DNA from: a bacterium OM1 bin76
GTDB taxonomy: Bacteria; Actinomycetota; Acidimicrobiia; Spongiisociales; ZC4RG35
DNA: 40,159 nucleotides
Assembly: GCA_002238785.1 (NCBI GenBank)
Contig: MPNA01000024.1
Location: 1-40,159, forward strand
Direction: 5' to 3'
Shown here: piece by piece, positions 8,271 through 16,534 of the stretch
Numbering within the stretch: the first letter of the stretch is position 1
Layout: each line of letters begins with the position of its first letter
Notes under the pieces: generated by a model
What the model saw: the letters and a program-made list of their open reading frames with translations, nothing else
Told to the model about the DNA's origin: nothing
Databases searched by the model: none
Program-made: the position numbers and the translations under genes

Positions 8271-8549
8271 TTGGGCGCTGAGGTCCGCATAGCCTATCGG
8301 GCCCGCAGTACCACCAAGGAAGCGAATAAGTATGTGGTTGTGGAGGGCGCCACCCGTTCTGTCGGCATTGAAGTCGAGCCCGGCTCCTACCAGGTGTGGG
8401 TCAAATACCTCACAGAAGATGGGTGGATCTCGTACTTTCGAATCGGCCACCGTGACCAGGTCTTCGTCAGTCGGTGGCCGGGTCTCGGAACACTGTTAAA
8501 AGAGGTGACCGGTGATCTCAAGGACCACCGGTCACCTTCTCTGTTGTAA
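8271..8549 (+). CDS. Hypothetical beta-rich protein, possibly a fibronectin-III-like phage tail fragment
   Basis: A 92-codon frame beginning with TTG 5 bp after the phage-type lipoprotein, with no ribosome site. The middle (YVVVEGATRSVGIEVEPGSY, then VWVKYLTEDG) reads like the last strands of a fibronectin type III domain of the kind found in phage tail proteins. The 3' end runs through a strong hairpin that serves the convergent gene, so the last residues are unlikely to be conserved. It may be a decayed fragment of a larger gene rather than a working one. Confidence 0.35.
   Translation: MGAEVRIAYRARSTTKEANKYVVVEGATRSVGIEVEPGSYQVWVKYLTEDGWISYFRIGHRDQVFVSRWPGLGTLLKEVTGDLKDHRSPSLL
8494..8537 (-). 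terminator. Terminator of the YnjB-like gene (probably bidirectional)
   Basis: AGGTGACCGGTG (8503-8514) pairs perfectly with CACCGGTCACCT (8526-8537) over an 11-nt loop. Read on the minus strand the stem is followed by TCTTTTAACAG, a fair uridine tract, just beyond the stop codon of the minus-strand gene. Confidence 0.75.
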
Positions 8550-8560
8550 TCAGTAGTGGT

Positions 8561-9946
8561 TTATTGCTCGGCTACGTTGGCGCGCCAGCCTTCCTCGATG
8601 ATCGGAACCCAGTCGCCCCGCAGTTCGGGGAGTCCGGAGATCTCACCGGGGTCTACCACCGAGGGGTGCCTGGGAACGTCGGCGAACGCGGACTGCGAGT
8701 CGCCGTCGAGCACGTTGATCTGACCCCAAACGTCCGGATAGGCCTTGTGCAACTGCGCGTCAAGGCTGAGCAGGAAGTCTCCTGCCACCAGGGCGGCGGC
8801 CTTGTTCGGCGAGTTGTAGGGAATCGCCACGAAGTTGGTGTTCCCGATCTGACCGCTCGTCAGACCATAGGTCCGGGTCGACTCGGGGAAGACACCGGTG
8901 TCCACCTTGGAACCGGCAGACGCCGGACCGTAGGCGAGGAAGTGGGTGACTTCGGAGTTGGAGTACAGGGTCTCCAGAGCCGGCTGGTCCACCGGGTAGG
9001 TGGAGCCTTCACGCCACAGGCAGGGCTCGAGGTCGTTCAGAGTCTGCCAGGTTGCTTCGGCCACCTGGTCGTAGAGAGCCTGGTCGAAGGGGACCAGGAG
9101 GTCGTTGTACCCGCCGGGGAGGATCTTGTTGGCCTCGTTGTAGAACACGTGGCGCACGAACACGCTTCCGGTGAAGTCCGGAGGAGCGGGATAGGTGAAG
9201 GTTCCCGGGTTGGCGCAGGCATGGGCCAACAGGGCATCCATGTCAGCGGGGGGATCGGGCAGGAGGGCGCTGTTGTAGAACACCGCCGACTGGGCCTTGT
9301 TCCAGGGCACTTCGCACTCGCCGACTTCGGTGCCGAAGTCGAACAGCAGTGTCCCGTCGGTCATGTCCACGTTCTGGAAGCTGGGCAAGAGGTCCCAATA
9401 GCCGCACAGCAGCAGGCCACCCTGCTTCATGGTGCGGAAGTTCTCACCGTTGATCCAGATCATGTCCACGGAGCCACTGGTGTACTCGCCGGCTTCGGTC
9501 TCGCTGAGAACCGTGTCCACCGCGGTGACGGTGTCGCTGATCCTCACCTGGTTGAGTTCGATGTTGAAGCGCGACATGAGTTCGGCGCCGACCCACTCGT
9601 TCACGTAGGCGTTAATGGTGGCACTGCCACCCCACATGAACCAGTTGACCCGACCGCCTTCGGCGGCAGTCAGGATCTCATCCCAACTCATTCCGCCAAC
9701 CTCGGAGTCGTCCACGTCCAAGAGTCCGGGACCGGTGGCGCCCATCATGGGCTCCTCCTCCATCATCTCTTCCTCCATGGGCTCTTCGGCGGGAGCTTCG
9801 GTGGTGGGAGCGGCGGTCGTGGCAGGCGCTGCAGTGGTGGGAGCGGCGGTCGTGGCGGCGGGCTCGTCGTCGCCACCGCACGCCGCGGCTACCAACATCA
9901 AGCACGCGGTGACAATCGCCCAGCGCGCAAATCGAGAACTACGCAT
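8561..9946 (-). CDS. ABC transporter substrate-binding lipoprotein, YnjB-like
   Basis: A 461-aa lipoprotein. The signal peptide ends in LVAAAC (Cys23), followed by a low-complexity Thr/Ala/Pro then Glu/Met linker (about 27-68), then a type-2 periplasmic-binding fold. SWDEILTAAEGGRVNWFMWG and the following INAYVNEWVG match the start of the YnjB family. AGGAGG precedes ATG 9946 at proper spacing, and a TTGACA at 9984-9989 (minus strand) could be a -35 box. No permease is adjacent. The permease pair and ATPase at 25.5-28.3 kb have no binding protein of their own and could be its partners (inference). The preceding minus-strand gene encodes an enolase-superfamily enzyme 146 bp away. Confidence 0.82.
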   Translation of the reverse strand: MRSSRFARWAIVTACLMLVAAACGGDDEPAATTAAPTTAAPATTAAPTTEAPAEEPMEEEMMEEEPMMGATGPGLLDVDDSEVGGMSWDEILTAAEGGRVNWFMWGGSATINAYVNEWVGAELMSRFNIELNQVRISDTVTAVDTVLSETEAGEYTSGSVDMIWINGENFRTMKQGGLLLCGYWDLLPSFQNVDMTDGTLLFDFGTEVGECEVPWNKAQSAVFYNSALLPDPPADMDALLAHACANPGTFTYPAPPDFTGSVFVRHVFYNEANKILPGGYNDLLVPFDQALYDQVAEATWQTLNDLEPCLWREGSTYPVDQPALETLYSNSEVTHFLAYGPASAGSKVDTGVFPESTRTYGLTSGQIGNTNFVAIPYNSPNKAAALVAGDFLLSLDAQLHKAYPDVWGQINVLDGDSQSAFADVPRHPSVVDPGEISGLPELRGDWVPIIEEGWRANVAEQ

Positions 9947-10092
9947 TTAAATGTCCTCCTGTTTTGATAACTTGTAACGGACCTGTCAAGGGCGCGCCAT
10001 ATGAGGCATCGCCCGCAAGCCCGCCCATCACCATACCTTTACGCTGGTCAGCCCACAAAATCAACAGCAGGCGCCCCTGATGATCCCCCCGA

Positions 10093-11316
10093 TCAGTTGC
10101 TACCCGCCCGGCCTCCACTCACATCCAACGTTTCCCCTGCGGTTCGTAGCGGCGCCAATGCCTGGTCAGGGCACACCCCCAGGCCCGGATCTTCACTCAG
10201 TTGGAGACGGCCGTCGGCCAGCGGCGGAAAGGGTTGCGCCAGACCCTCGCGAAGCGGGTTGGGATTGCTGTCGACCTCCAGCAGGCCGTCTCCTCCCACC
10301 GCAGCCAGCAGGTGAGCAGAGGCGATCAAGCCGATGCCGCCGCCGAGGTAATGAGGACAGAACCGCTTGCCGGCGCCGGTAATTCGCCGCGCCAGGGGAA
10401 GGCATCCCGAAATGCCACCCCACTTGGTGACGTCGGGCTGGATCACAGCCCAGGATCCATGGCCCATCGCTCCGTGGAACTCACTCTCCCCACACAGGTT
10501 CTCCCCTCCCGCCAGGGGAATCGGAGAGGTGCGGGCCAGTTTCTTCCAGGTGTCGTCGCAGTGGCTGGCGGCGATGGGTTCCTCCAGCCACATCGGGTGA
10601 TAGGGAGCCAGCATCGAGGCCCAGCGTTCGGCTTCGTCCGGTGACCAGGCCTGGTTGGCGTCCACGGCGATGGGCGCATCAGGCCCCAGCAACCGGCGCA
10701 GGCCGGCGAGGTTGTCAAGATCGATCTGCTCCCCGAAGCCAACCTTGAGTTTGAAGGCCCGGTGGCCCTCCGCCCTGGCATGGCGGGCCTGCTCCAAAGC
10801 TCCATCCGGCCCGATCCCGCTGGCGTAGGTGGGCACGCTGCCGTCACCCGTGCCCCCTCCCAGCAGTCTCCACAACGGCGCCCCCGCCTGACGGGCCGCC
10901 ATGTCCCACAGCGCGATGTCGATGCCGGCGATCACCGCAGAGAATGGCCCCCGCTCACCCGATTGGATCGCCAGGATCTCGGTCCTGGAGGAGAGATGGT
11001 CGAAGACCACCCTCGGATGGGGCCACCGCCGACCAACTATCAGGGGAGCAACGACGGTGCAGATCAAGCGGGCACGGTACTCGGCGGCGGGCGCCGGGAA
11101 ATTGCACCACACCTCCCCGTACCCGATGCCTCTCTCAACCGATCGCACCTTGACCACCACCGCCGGGCGATCGGCCATGGCCCCGAAGGCAGTCCGCACG
11201 GGTCGGGCCATCGCAGCCCGGTAGACCTCCACCGACACCGACTCGATTGTGAACGGGTCGGTTTCCGGCCAATCCGCAGTGGCTTCGGCGGCCGCGGCGC
11301 CTTCGGAGTCCGACAT
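10093..11316 (-). CDS. Mandelate racemase/muconate-lactonizing (enolase) superfamily enzyme
   Basis: A 407-aa protein from ATG 11316. A longer in-frame extension to 11514 overlaps the divergent sulfatase gene and is not conserved-looking. The barrel active site is recognisable: K189-x-K191 in FKLKVGFG, metal ligands Asp219 (AVDANQAW), Glu245 (WLEEPI) and Glu272 (AGGENL), then IQPDVTKWGG and His322 in CPHYLGGGIGL. An N-terminal capping domain covers about 20-150. The family removes a proton next to a carboxylate; many members dehydrate or epimerise sugar acids. The exact substrate is not decided, and an acid-sugar dehydratase is a reasonable guess. It is divergent from the arylsulfatase gene with about 100 bp between starts. 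Confidence 0.83.
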   Translation of the reverse strand: MSDSEGAAAAEATADWPETDPFTIESVSVEVYRAAMARPVRTAFGAMADRPAVVVKVRSVERGIGYGEVWCNFPAPAAEYRARLICTVVAPLIVGRRWPHPRVVFDHLSSRTEILAIQSGERGPFSAVIAGIDIALWDMAARQAGAPLWRLLGGGTGDGSVPTYASGIGPDGALEQARHARAEGHRAFKLKVGFGEQIDLDNLAGLRRLLGPDAPIAVDANQAWSPDEAERWASMLAPYHPMWLEEPIAASHCDDTWKKLARTSPIPLAGGENLCGESEFHGAMGHGSWAVIQPDVTKWGGISGCLPLARRITGAGKRFCPHYLGGGIGLIASAHLLAAVGGDGLLEVDSNPNPLREGLAQPFPPLADGRLQLSEDPGLGVCPDQALAPLRTAGETLDVSGGRAGSN

Positions 11317-11419
11317 TGTGTCAAGTATGGTTACCGATGTTCGCAACGACGAAGCGGGGCGGCCCTCTGCCAACCCGCGCCTGGCAAGACCCCAAAACGT
11401 GAAAGGCCGGTGAGTTTCG

Positions 11420-13690
11420 ATGGCATCGACTTCGATCAGCCCCGATCCGAAAGCACCCTCGACGGGATCCACCCAGGACGACTTCCCCGGAGTGATCGGA
11501 CCTGATTTCCGCACCTCGGTCCCCTGGTGGCCTCCGATGGAGAACGACGCCCGCGGTAAACCCGATGTGGTGGTGGTGGTGCTCGACGACGTGGGTTTCG
11601 CCGGCCTGGGGTGCTACGGGGCGGAGATCGACACGCCGACCATCGATGCCCTGGCCGAGGGCGGGGTTCGCTTCAACGACTTCAACGTCACTCCCCTGTG
11701 CTCTCCCACCCGGGCGTGCCTTCTCACCGGGCGAAACCACCACAGCGTCGGGATGGCTTACCTGTCGAACGTCGACTCCGGCTTTCCCGGTTACCGGGGC
11801 CGGGTCACCGAGTCGGCGGCCACCATGGCCGAAGTCCTCCAAGACGCAGGTTACGGCACCCTGGCGATCGGAAAGTGGCACCTGGCGCCGCTCGAGGACA
11901 CCACCGCGGTGGGACCCTATGACCAGTGGCCGCTGGGACGCGGCTTCGGTCGCTACTACGGGTTCCTGGACGCCCTGACCGATCACTTCTATCCCGATGT
12001 GGTCGAGGACAACCACCGCGTCGACCCGCCGGGCACCCCCGAGGACGGCTACCACCTCACCGAGGACCTCATCGATCACGCCATCGGGTATGTGAGAGAC
12101 CAGGTGTCGGTGAAGCCCGAGCAACCGTTCTTTCTGTACCTGGCCTTCGGCACCGCCCACTGCCCCCACCAGGCGCCCCAGGAGTACCTGGACAAGTACC
12201 GGGGTCGATACGACGAAGGATGGGACGTGATCAGAGCACGCCGGTTCCAACGGCAGAAGGAACTGGGCATCATCCCCCCGGATGCCACTCTGGCGCCGCT
12301 CAACCCGGGAGTGGAGGAGTGGGCGGACCTGACCCCCGATCAACAGCGCCTCTTCGCTCGTTTCCAAGAGGCCTACGCCGCCATGCTCGATCACACCGAC
12401 GCCGAACTGGGCAGGCTGGTGGACTTCTTGGACTCCATCGGCAGACTCGACAACACCATCATCGTGGTCCTCTCCGACAACGGCGCCAGCCAGGAGGGCG
12501 GACCGGACGGCGGCGCCGACATCGTCACCTACGAGGAGGACCGGTTCTGCACCGTGGAGTTCAACCTGGAGCGGTTCGACACCATCGGCGGTCCGCATTC
12601 TCAGACCAACATCCCCTGGGGTTGGGCGCAGGCGGCCAACACTCCCCTGCGCTGGTACAAGCAGAACACCTACGCCGGCGGGGTGCGGACCCCCATGGTC
12701 ATCTCGTGGCCGCAGGGAATCGGCGACACCGGAGCGGTGCGGGCCCAGTTCGTGCATGCCATCGACATCGCCCCCACCCTGTTCGACCTGGCCGGGGTCA
12801 CGCCGAAACAGTCATACAACGGGGTGGACCAGATGCCCTACCACGGCGCCAGTATCCGCGGGGTGCTCGACGACGCCGGGTCATCCCACCCCCGGGACCG
12901 CCAGTACTTCGAGATGATCGGCCACCGGGCGATGTGGCAGGACGGTTGGAAGGCACTGGCCCGGCATCGCCGCAACGAACCATTCGAGGATGATCCCTGG
13001 GAGTTGTATCACATCGACTCGGACTTCTCCGAGTGCCGGGACGTGGCCACCGAGCATCCCGACCGCCTGGCCGACCTGGTCCGCCAGTGGTCGGAGGAGG
13101 CCGGCCGCTACTCGGTGTTCCCACTTGACGACCGCTACCTGGCGGTGCGAGCCTCCACCTTCCAGACCCCCGGGTCCCCCCGCGCCCGTGACACTTTCAC
13201 CTACCTGGGAGGCGCCACCCGCATCCCCGGCGGCGTGACTCCCATAGTGTTCAACCGTTCCTTCTCGATCACCGCCCGGGTCGGCCCACTCGACGAGTCC
13301 GCCCAGGGAGTCCTGGTGGCGGTGGGCGACACGAGCGGCGGGTACGTTCTCTACCTCAGCGACGGCCGGTTGGTCTTCGAGTACTGCTACCTGGGTGACC
13401 GCCAGACCGTGGCCTCCCCTCCCGGTTCGATCTCCCCCGGATCCACCGAGTTGGCCTTCCGATTCGAGCGCACCGGCGACTACCGGGGAACCGGACGGTT
13501 GGAGTCCGACGGCGTGGTGCTGTGCGAGCAGTCCATGTCCGACATGGCCCGCGGCATGATCTCCTGGGGTTCCCTCAGCGTGGGCGCCGACACTCTGTCG
13601 CCGGTAAGCAACTCCTATGAAGGCGAGTTCCCCTTCAGCGGGAACATCGCACAGGTGGAATTCAACCTGAGTTCCCGAGAGCAGGTGTAA
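11420..13690 (+). CDS. Arylsulfatase (type I, formylglycine-dependent) with C-terminal beta-sandwich domain
   Basis: A 756-aa sulfatase. LDDVGFAGLGCYG supplies the first metal ligands, and C94-S-P-T-R-A (CSPTRACLLTGR) is the formylglycine signature with Cys as the residue to be oxidised. GKWHL and LSDNGASQEGG are the further active-site segments. Beyond about residue 590 comes an extra domain (NRSFSITARVGP, YVLYLSDGRL, GNIAQVEFNLS) that resembles a laminin-G/concanavalin-like sandwich common in large sulfatases. No signal peptide is visible, so a cytoplasmic location is suggested. Family members hydrolyse sulfate esters of aryl compounds, steroids or sugars. ATG 11420 lacks a strong ribosome site. 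No sulfatase-maturating enzyme lies in the window. Confidence 0.88.
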   Translation: MASTSISPDPKAPSTGSTQDDFPGVIGPDFRTSVPWWPPMENDARGKPDVVVVVLDDVGFAGLGCYGAEIDTPTIDALAEGGVRFNDFNVTPLCSPTRACLLTGRNHHSVGMAYLSNVDSGFPGYRGRVTESAATMAEVLQDAGYGTLAIGKWHLAPLEDTTAVGPYDQWPLGRGFGRYYGFLDALTDHFYPDVVEDNHRVDPPGTPEDGYHLTEDLIDHAIGYVRDQVSVKPEQPFFLYLAFGTAHCPHQAPQEYLDKYRGRYDEGWDVIRARRFQRQKELGIIPPDATLAPLNPGVEEWADLTPDQQRLFARFQEAYAAMLDHTDAELGRLVDFLDSIGRLDNTIIVVLSDNGASQEGGPDGGADIVTYEEDRFCTVEFNLERFDTIGGPHSQTNIPWGWAQAANTPLRWYKQNTYAGGVRTPMVISWPQGIGDTGAVRAQFVHAIDIAPTLFDLAGVTPKQSYNGVDQMPYHGASIRGVLDDAGSSHPRDRQYFEMIGHRAMWQDGWKALARHRRNEPFEDDPWELYHIDSDFSECRDVATEHPDRLADLVRQWSEEAGRYSVFPLDDRYLAVRASTFQTPGSPRARDTFTYLGGATRIPGGVTPIVFNRSFSITARVGPLDESAQGVLVAVGDTSGGYVLYLSDGRLVFEYCYLGDRQTVASPPGSISPGSTELAFRFERTGDYRGTGRLESDGVVLCEQSMSDMARGMISWGSLSVGADTLSPVSNSYEGEFPFSGNIAQVEFNLSSREQV

Positions 13691-14004
13691 CAGGGCTGAT
13701 GGGACCGGGTCGCGAAAAAAGAAGGCGGTGAGGTGTTGTTCCTGTCACAGTCCCGGACCCATAGTGATGGTGTCAAACACCTCCCGGTCCGCTCCGACGT
13801 CGCCCGGACCGTCAAGCAACCACCTGCGAAACGAGGTCATACTCTCAGAACGCACCCCTTGCCGGGACCGGCAAACCGCGTTCCGACCAACCGGCGGTGG
13901 CGGCGGGGGAGGGCCCAGAGCGTAGGAAGACGGCCCCGTTTTTCGCGGGATAGGGTTCGATTTCACCACTTACCGGTGAGTACGCTGATCTCCTCACCAA
14001 CCCC
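13691..14004. other. Intergenic region, no gene recognised
   Basis: About 310 bp between the sulfatase and the thiolase-like gene. Short frames occur on both strands, but none has a ribosome site or a recognisable product. A promoter for the long downstream gene set is expected here but I could not point to convincing boxes. Confidence 0.4.
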
Positions 14005-15219
14005 GTGACCTCGTTCTCCGGTGACACGGTGCTGGTGGCCGGGGTCGGGATGACCCCGTTCGTCGGGTTCCGGCACGACGCCAGCGTGCGGGACATGGTG
14101 GCCGAGGCGTCCCGGACGGCTGTGGCAGACGCCGGGCTTCGTTCCACCTCGCAGATCGACATGGGGGTGGCCGCCTACGAAAGCGACCACTTCAATCGCC
14201 AGATGAGTCTCGGCCAGGTCCTCCACGACACCGTGGGCTTGGCGGGCAAGCCGTTGGTCCGGGTGGAGGGAGGCGGCGCCACCGGAGCACTGGCCATCCG
14301 CACTGCGCTGATGGCGCTGCGCTCCGGTGAGGCTCGGTCGGTGCTGGTCTTTGGGGGGGAGACCAACGGCAAGTCCGTGGATCGGGCCACCGCCACCGAG
14401 ATCCTGGCCATGTCCGCCGACTTGGAGTGGGAGACGCCGGTGTTCGGCACTTTCGCCGCTCCCTACGCGCTGATGATCACCGAGCACATGCGACGCTACG
14501 GCACCACCGCCGAACAGTTCGCGCAGATCGCAGTCAAGAACCGCCGCCTGGCGCTCGACAACCCCTTGGCGCACCGGGGGATGTCGATCACGGTGGATGA
14601 CGTCCGGTCTTCGGCGCCTCTCTCGGATCCCTACCGACTGTTTGACGCCAGTCTGCTCAGCGACGGCGCCGCCGCGGTGCTCCTGGCCACCTCCGAGTGG
14701 TCCGAACAGCACTCCCCCACCTTTGCGGCCCGCCCGCCGGTGGCCGTCCTCGCCAGCGCCGCCGCCACCGACCATCCCCGGCTGTCGGATCGCACCGACG
14801 AGATGTTTCCCCATTTCGCCGCCAAGCGGAATGCCGCCGCCGAGGCCTACCGCGCCGCCGGCATCGACGACCCCCCCAACCAGGTAGACCTCGCCGAGGT
14901 GTACGACTCCTTCAGCGGCGCCGAACTGCAGGCCTACGAGGACCTGGTGCTGTGCCCGGTCGGCCGGGGAGGGCAGGCCGCCGCCGAGGGACGATTCGAC
15001 CGGGGCGGCCAGGTGGTGGTGAACCCCTCGGGTGGCCTGCTGGGACGCGGTTCGGCAGTGGGCGCCACCGGGATCGCCCAGGCGGTGGAGGTCGTCTCCC
15101 AACTTCGAGGCGAGGTGACCGGCCCCCGGGCGGTGTCCGGCGCCCGCATCGGGATTACCGACACCCACGCCGGGGTGGGCTCGCTGTGCGTTGTCAATGT
15201 CTTCGCAAGGGCGGCCTGA
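14005..15219 (+). CDS. Thiolase-superfamily protein without the thiolase nucleophile (Ltp2/SCPx-like, possible aldolase)
   Basis: A 404-aa thiolase-fold protein starting at GTG 14005. By eye alignment, the position of the acylated cysteine in true thiolases (ENACASG) is Gly91 here (VEGGGATGA), and the late GRGHPLGATG histidine is Ser350 (GRGSAVGATG). Tyr300 in AEVYDSFSGAEL sits where Ltp2-type steroid side-chain aldolases carry a catalytic tyrosine. Those aldolases also lack the cysteine and work with a DUF35 partner, and exactly such a gene follows with a 1-nt overlap (TGATG). A retro-aldol reaction on an acyl-CoA or related ketone is therefore more likely than thiolysis (inference). It heads a coupled cluster with a sugar epimerase and DhaK. 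Confidence 0.75.
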   Translation: MTSFSGDTVLVAGVGMTPFVGFRHDASVRDMVAEASRTAVADAGLRSTSQIDMGVAAYESDHFNRQMSLGQVLHDTVGLAGKPLVRVEGGGATGALAIRTALMALRSGEARSVLVFGGETNGKSVDRATATEILAMSADLEWETPVFGTFAAPYALMITEHMRRYGTTAEQFAQIAVKNRRLALDNPLAHRGMSITVDDVRSSAPLSDPYRLFDASLLSDGAAAVLLATSEWSEQHSPTFAARPPVAVLASAAATDHPRLSDRTDEMFPHFAAKRNAAAEAYRAAGIDDPPNQVDLAEVYDSFSGAELQAYEDLVLCPVGRGGQAAAEGRFDRGGQVVVNPSGGLLGRGSAVGATGIAQAVEVVSQLRGEVTGPRAVSGARIGITDTHAGVGSLCVVNVFARAA

Positions 15220-15695
15220 TGCGGGTGACGGGAGTGGACCGGAGCACCGGTACCGGCGGCCAACCGGTCTACCTGCTGGACATGGAGATGTCCCAGCGCT
15301 ACCGGCATGCGGTCGGCTCTTCCAGTCCCTTCTACCGCGGATTGGAAGAGGGGGTCCTGCGAGCCACCCGGTGCCCGGAGTGCGGCGCCTCATGGTTCCC
15401 ACCGCGCCGGTTCTGCCCTGTAGATATGACCGAGACCGCTTGGTATGATCTCCCCGGGACCGGAACGGTGACGGCGGCAACGCGGGTGCACAGCCCACCG
15501 CCGTTCGGCGGCATCGATCCGCCCTATGTTTTGGCTTCCATCCGCCTCGACGGGGTGGACGGAGGCATCACCCATCGGGTGACAGGCTCGGAGACTCCGA
15601 AGAAAGGGACAGTGGTAACCGTGACATTCATTGAGGAGGCCGCGGCCCATCCGCTGCTGGCGATCGCATTCTCGGTTCGCAGGGGCGAGGCATGA
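15219..15695 (+). CDS. DUF35 / OB-fold zinc-ribbon acyl-CoA-associated protein
   Basis: A 158-aa protein with the usual two parts: a rubredoxin-like zinc ribbon (C52-P-E-C55 and C66) after an FYRGLEEGVLRATRC helix, then an OB-fold (GTGTVTAATRVHSPP...YVLASIRLDG...GTVVTVTF). The fourth zinc cysteine expected near residue 69 is Asp, so metal binding may be altered. Such proteins pair with thiolase-fold enzymes and help bind acyl-CoA substrates. It overlaps the thiolase-like gene by one base upstream and the epimerase gene by four bases (ATGA) downstream, so the three are probably translated together. Confidence 0.82.
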   Translation: MRVTGVDRSTGTGGQPVYLLDMEMSQRYRHAVGSSSPFYRGLEEGVLRATRCPECGASWFPPRRFCPVDMTETAWYDLPGTGTVTAATRVHSPPPFGGIDPPYVLASIRLDGVDGGITHRVTGSETPKKGTVVTVTFIEEAAAHPLLAIAFSVRRGEA

Positions 15696-16534
15696 GCCGG
15701 CCGGTCGGAATCGAGATCTTCTACTGGCTGGACAGTTGGCACGACGACCAGTCCTCGGTGTTCCACAAAGCCGCCGAGGCCGGTTTCGAAGGCGTGGAGA
15801 TGTCGTTCGTGGCCGGGACCGACGTGAAGGTGAACCGAATCGCCCGCACCGCTTCTTCTCTGGGTTTGGGGGTGCTGTGCAGCACCGGCCTCACTCCTTC
15901 CATGGACATCTCCAGCCCCGACGCCGACGTCCGCGCCTCGGGGATCTACCACCTGAAGTGGTGTCTCGATCAGGCAGCCTCGCTGGGAAGCCCGATCCTG
16001 GGAGGGGTCACCTACGCACCGTGGATGGGGTTCCCCCAAGGGGACCTGGCCGGCCACCGGGAACGATCCGCCCAATCCCTTCACACGGTGGCCGAGCATG
16101 CCGCGTCGGTGGGAGTCGACCTGTGCCTGGAGGTGCTAAACCGGTTCGAGAGCTACATGTTCAACACCGTTTCGGACTGCCTGGCCTTCATCGAGACGAT
16201 CGGACACGACTCTGTCAAGGTGGAACTCGACACCTTCCACATGAATATGGAGGAAGAAGACCTGGCCGCAGCCGTCCGGCAGGCGGCCGGGCAGATCGGA
16301 CACGTCCAGGTGGCGGCCAACAATCGCCGGGCGCCCCAGTACGGCCACATCGACTGGGCCGGGTTCGCGCAGGCCCTTGACGACGTCGGATACGACCGTT
16401 GGGTGGTGTTCGAGACGTTTCCCAACTCAGGTGTCCAGACCGGCCGCGACACCTACGCCTGGAGAGATCTCAGCCAGGACCTCGACGCCGACGCCGCCGG
16501 AGCCGCCGCTTTCATCCGCGAGTATCTGGCATGA
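15692..16534 (+). CDS. Sugar epimerase/isomerase, TIM barrel (D-tagatose 3-epimerase / xylose-isomerase-like family)
   Basis: A 280-aa AP-endonuclease-2-type barrel. Residues matching the divalent-metal site of ketose 3-epimerases are Glu147 (LEVLNRFE), Asp180 and His183 (VELDTFHMNME) and Glu241 (FETF). The usual metal-ligand histidine in the HIGExNR segment appears to be Gln206 (HVQVAANNRR), so chemistry or metal binding may differ. By family it would interconvert ketoses or ketose phosphates at C3 (D-tagatose/psicose type) or isomerise short sugars. Its start overlaps the DUF35 stop (ATGA) and its stop overlaps the DhaK start (ATGA), which argues for one coupled unit. Confidence 0.75.
   Translation: MSRPVGIEIFYWLDSWHDDQSSVFHKAAEAGFEGVEMSFVAGTDVKVNRIARTASSLGLGVLCSTGLTPSMDISSPDADVRASGIYHLKWCLDQAASLGSPILGGVTYAPWMGFPQGDLAGHRERSAQSLHTVAEHAASVGVDLCLEVLNRFESYMFNTVSDCLAFIETIGHDSVKVELDTFHMNMEEEDLAAAVRQAAGQIGHVQVAANNRRAPQYGHIDWAGFAQALDDVGYDRWVVFETFPNSGVQTGRDTYAWRDLSQDLDADAAGAAAFIREYLA

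Noticed and set aside
11321-12757. A 478-codon antisense frame under the sulfatase
   Set aside because: The sulfatase motifs on the plus strand are unambiguous and the antisense product resembles nothing.
13963-15498. A 511-codon antisense frame under the thiolase-like gene
   Set aside because: The Gly/His/Arg-rich product is typical of shadow frames and the plus-strand genes are coupled by overlaps.
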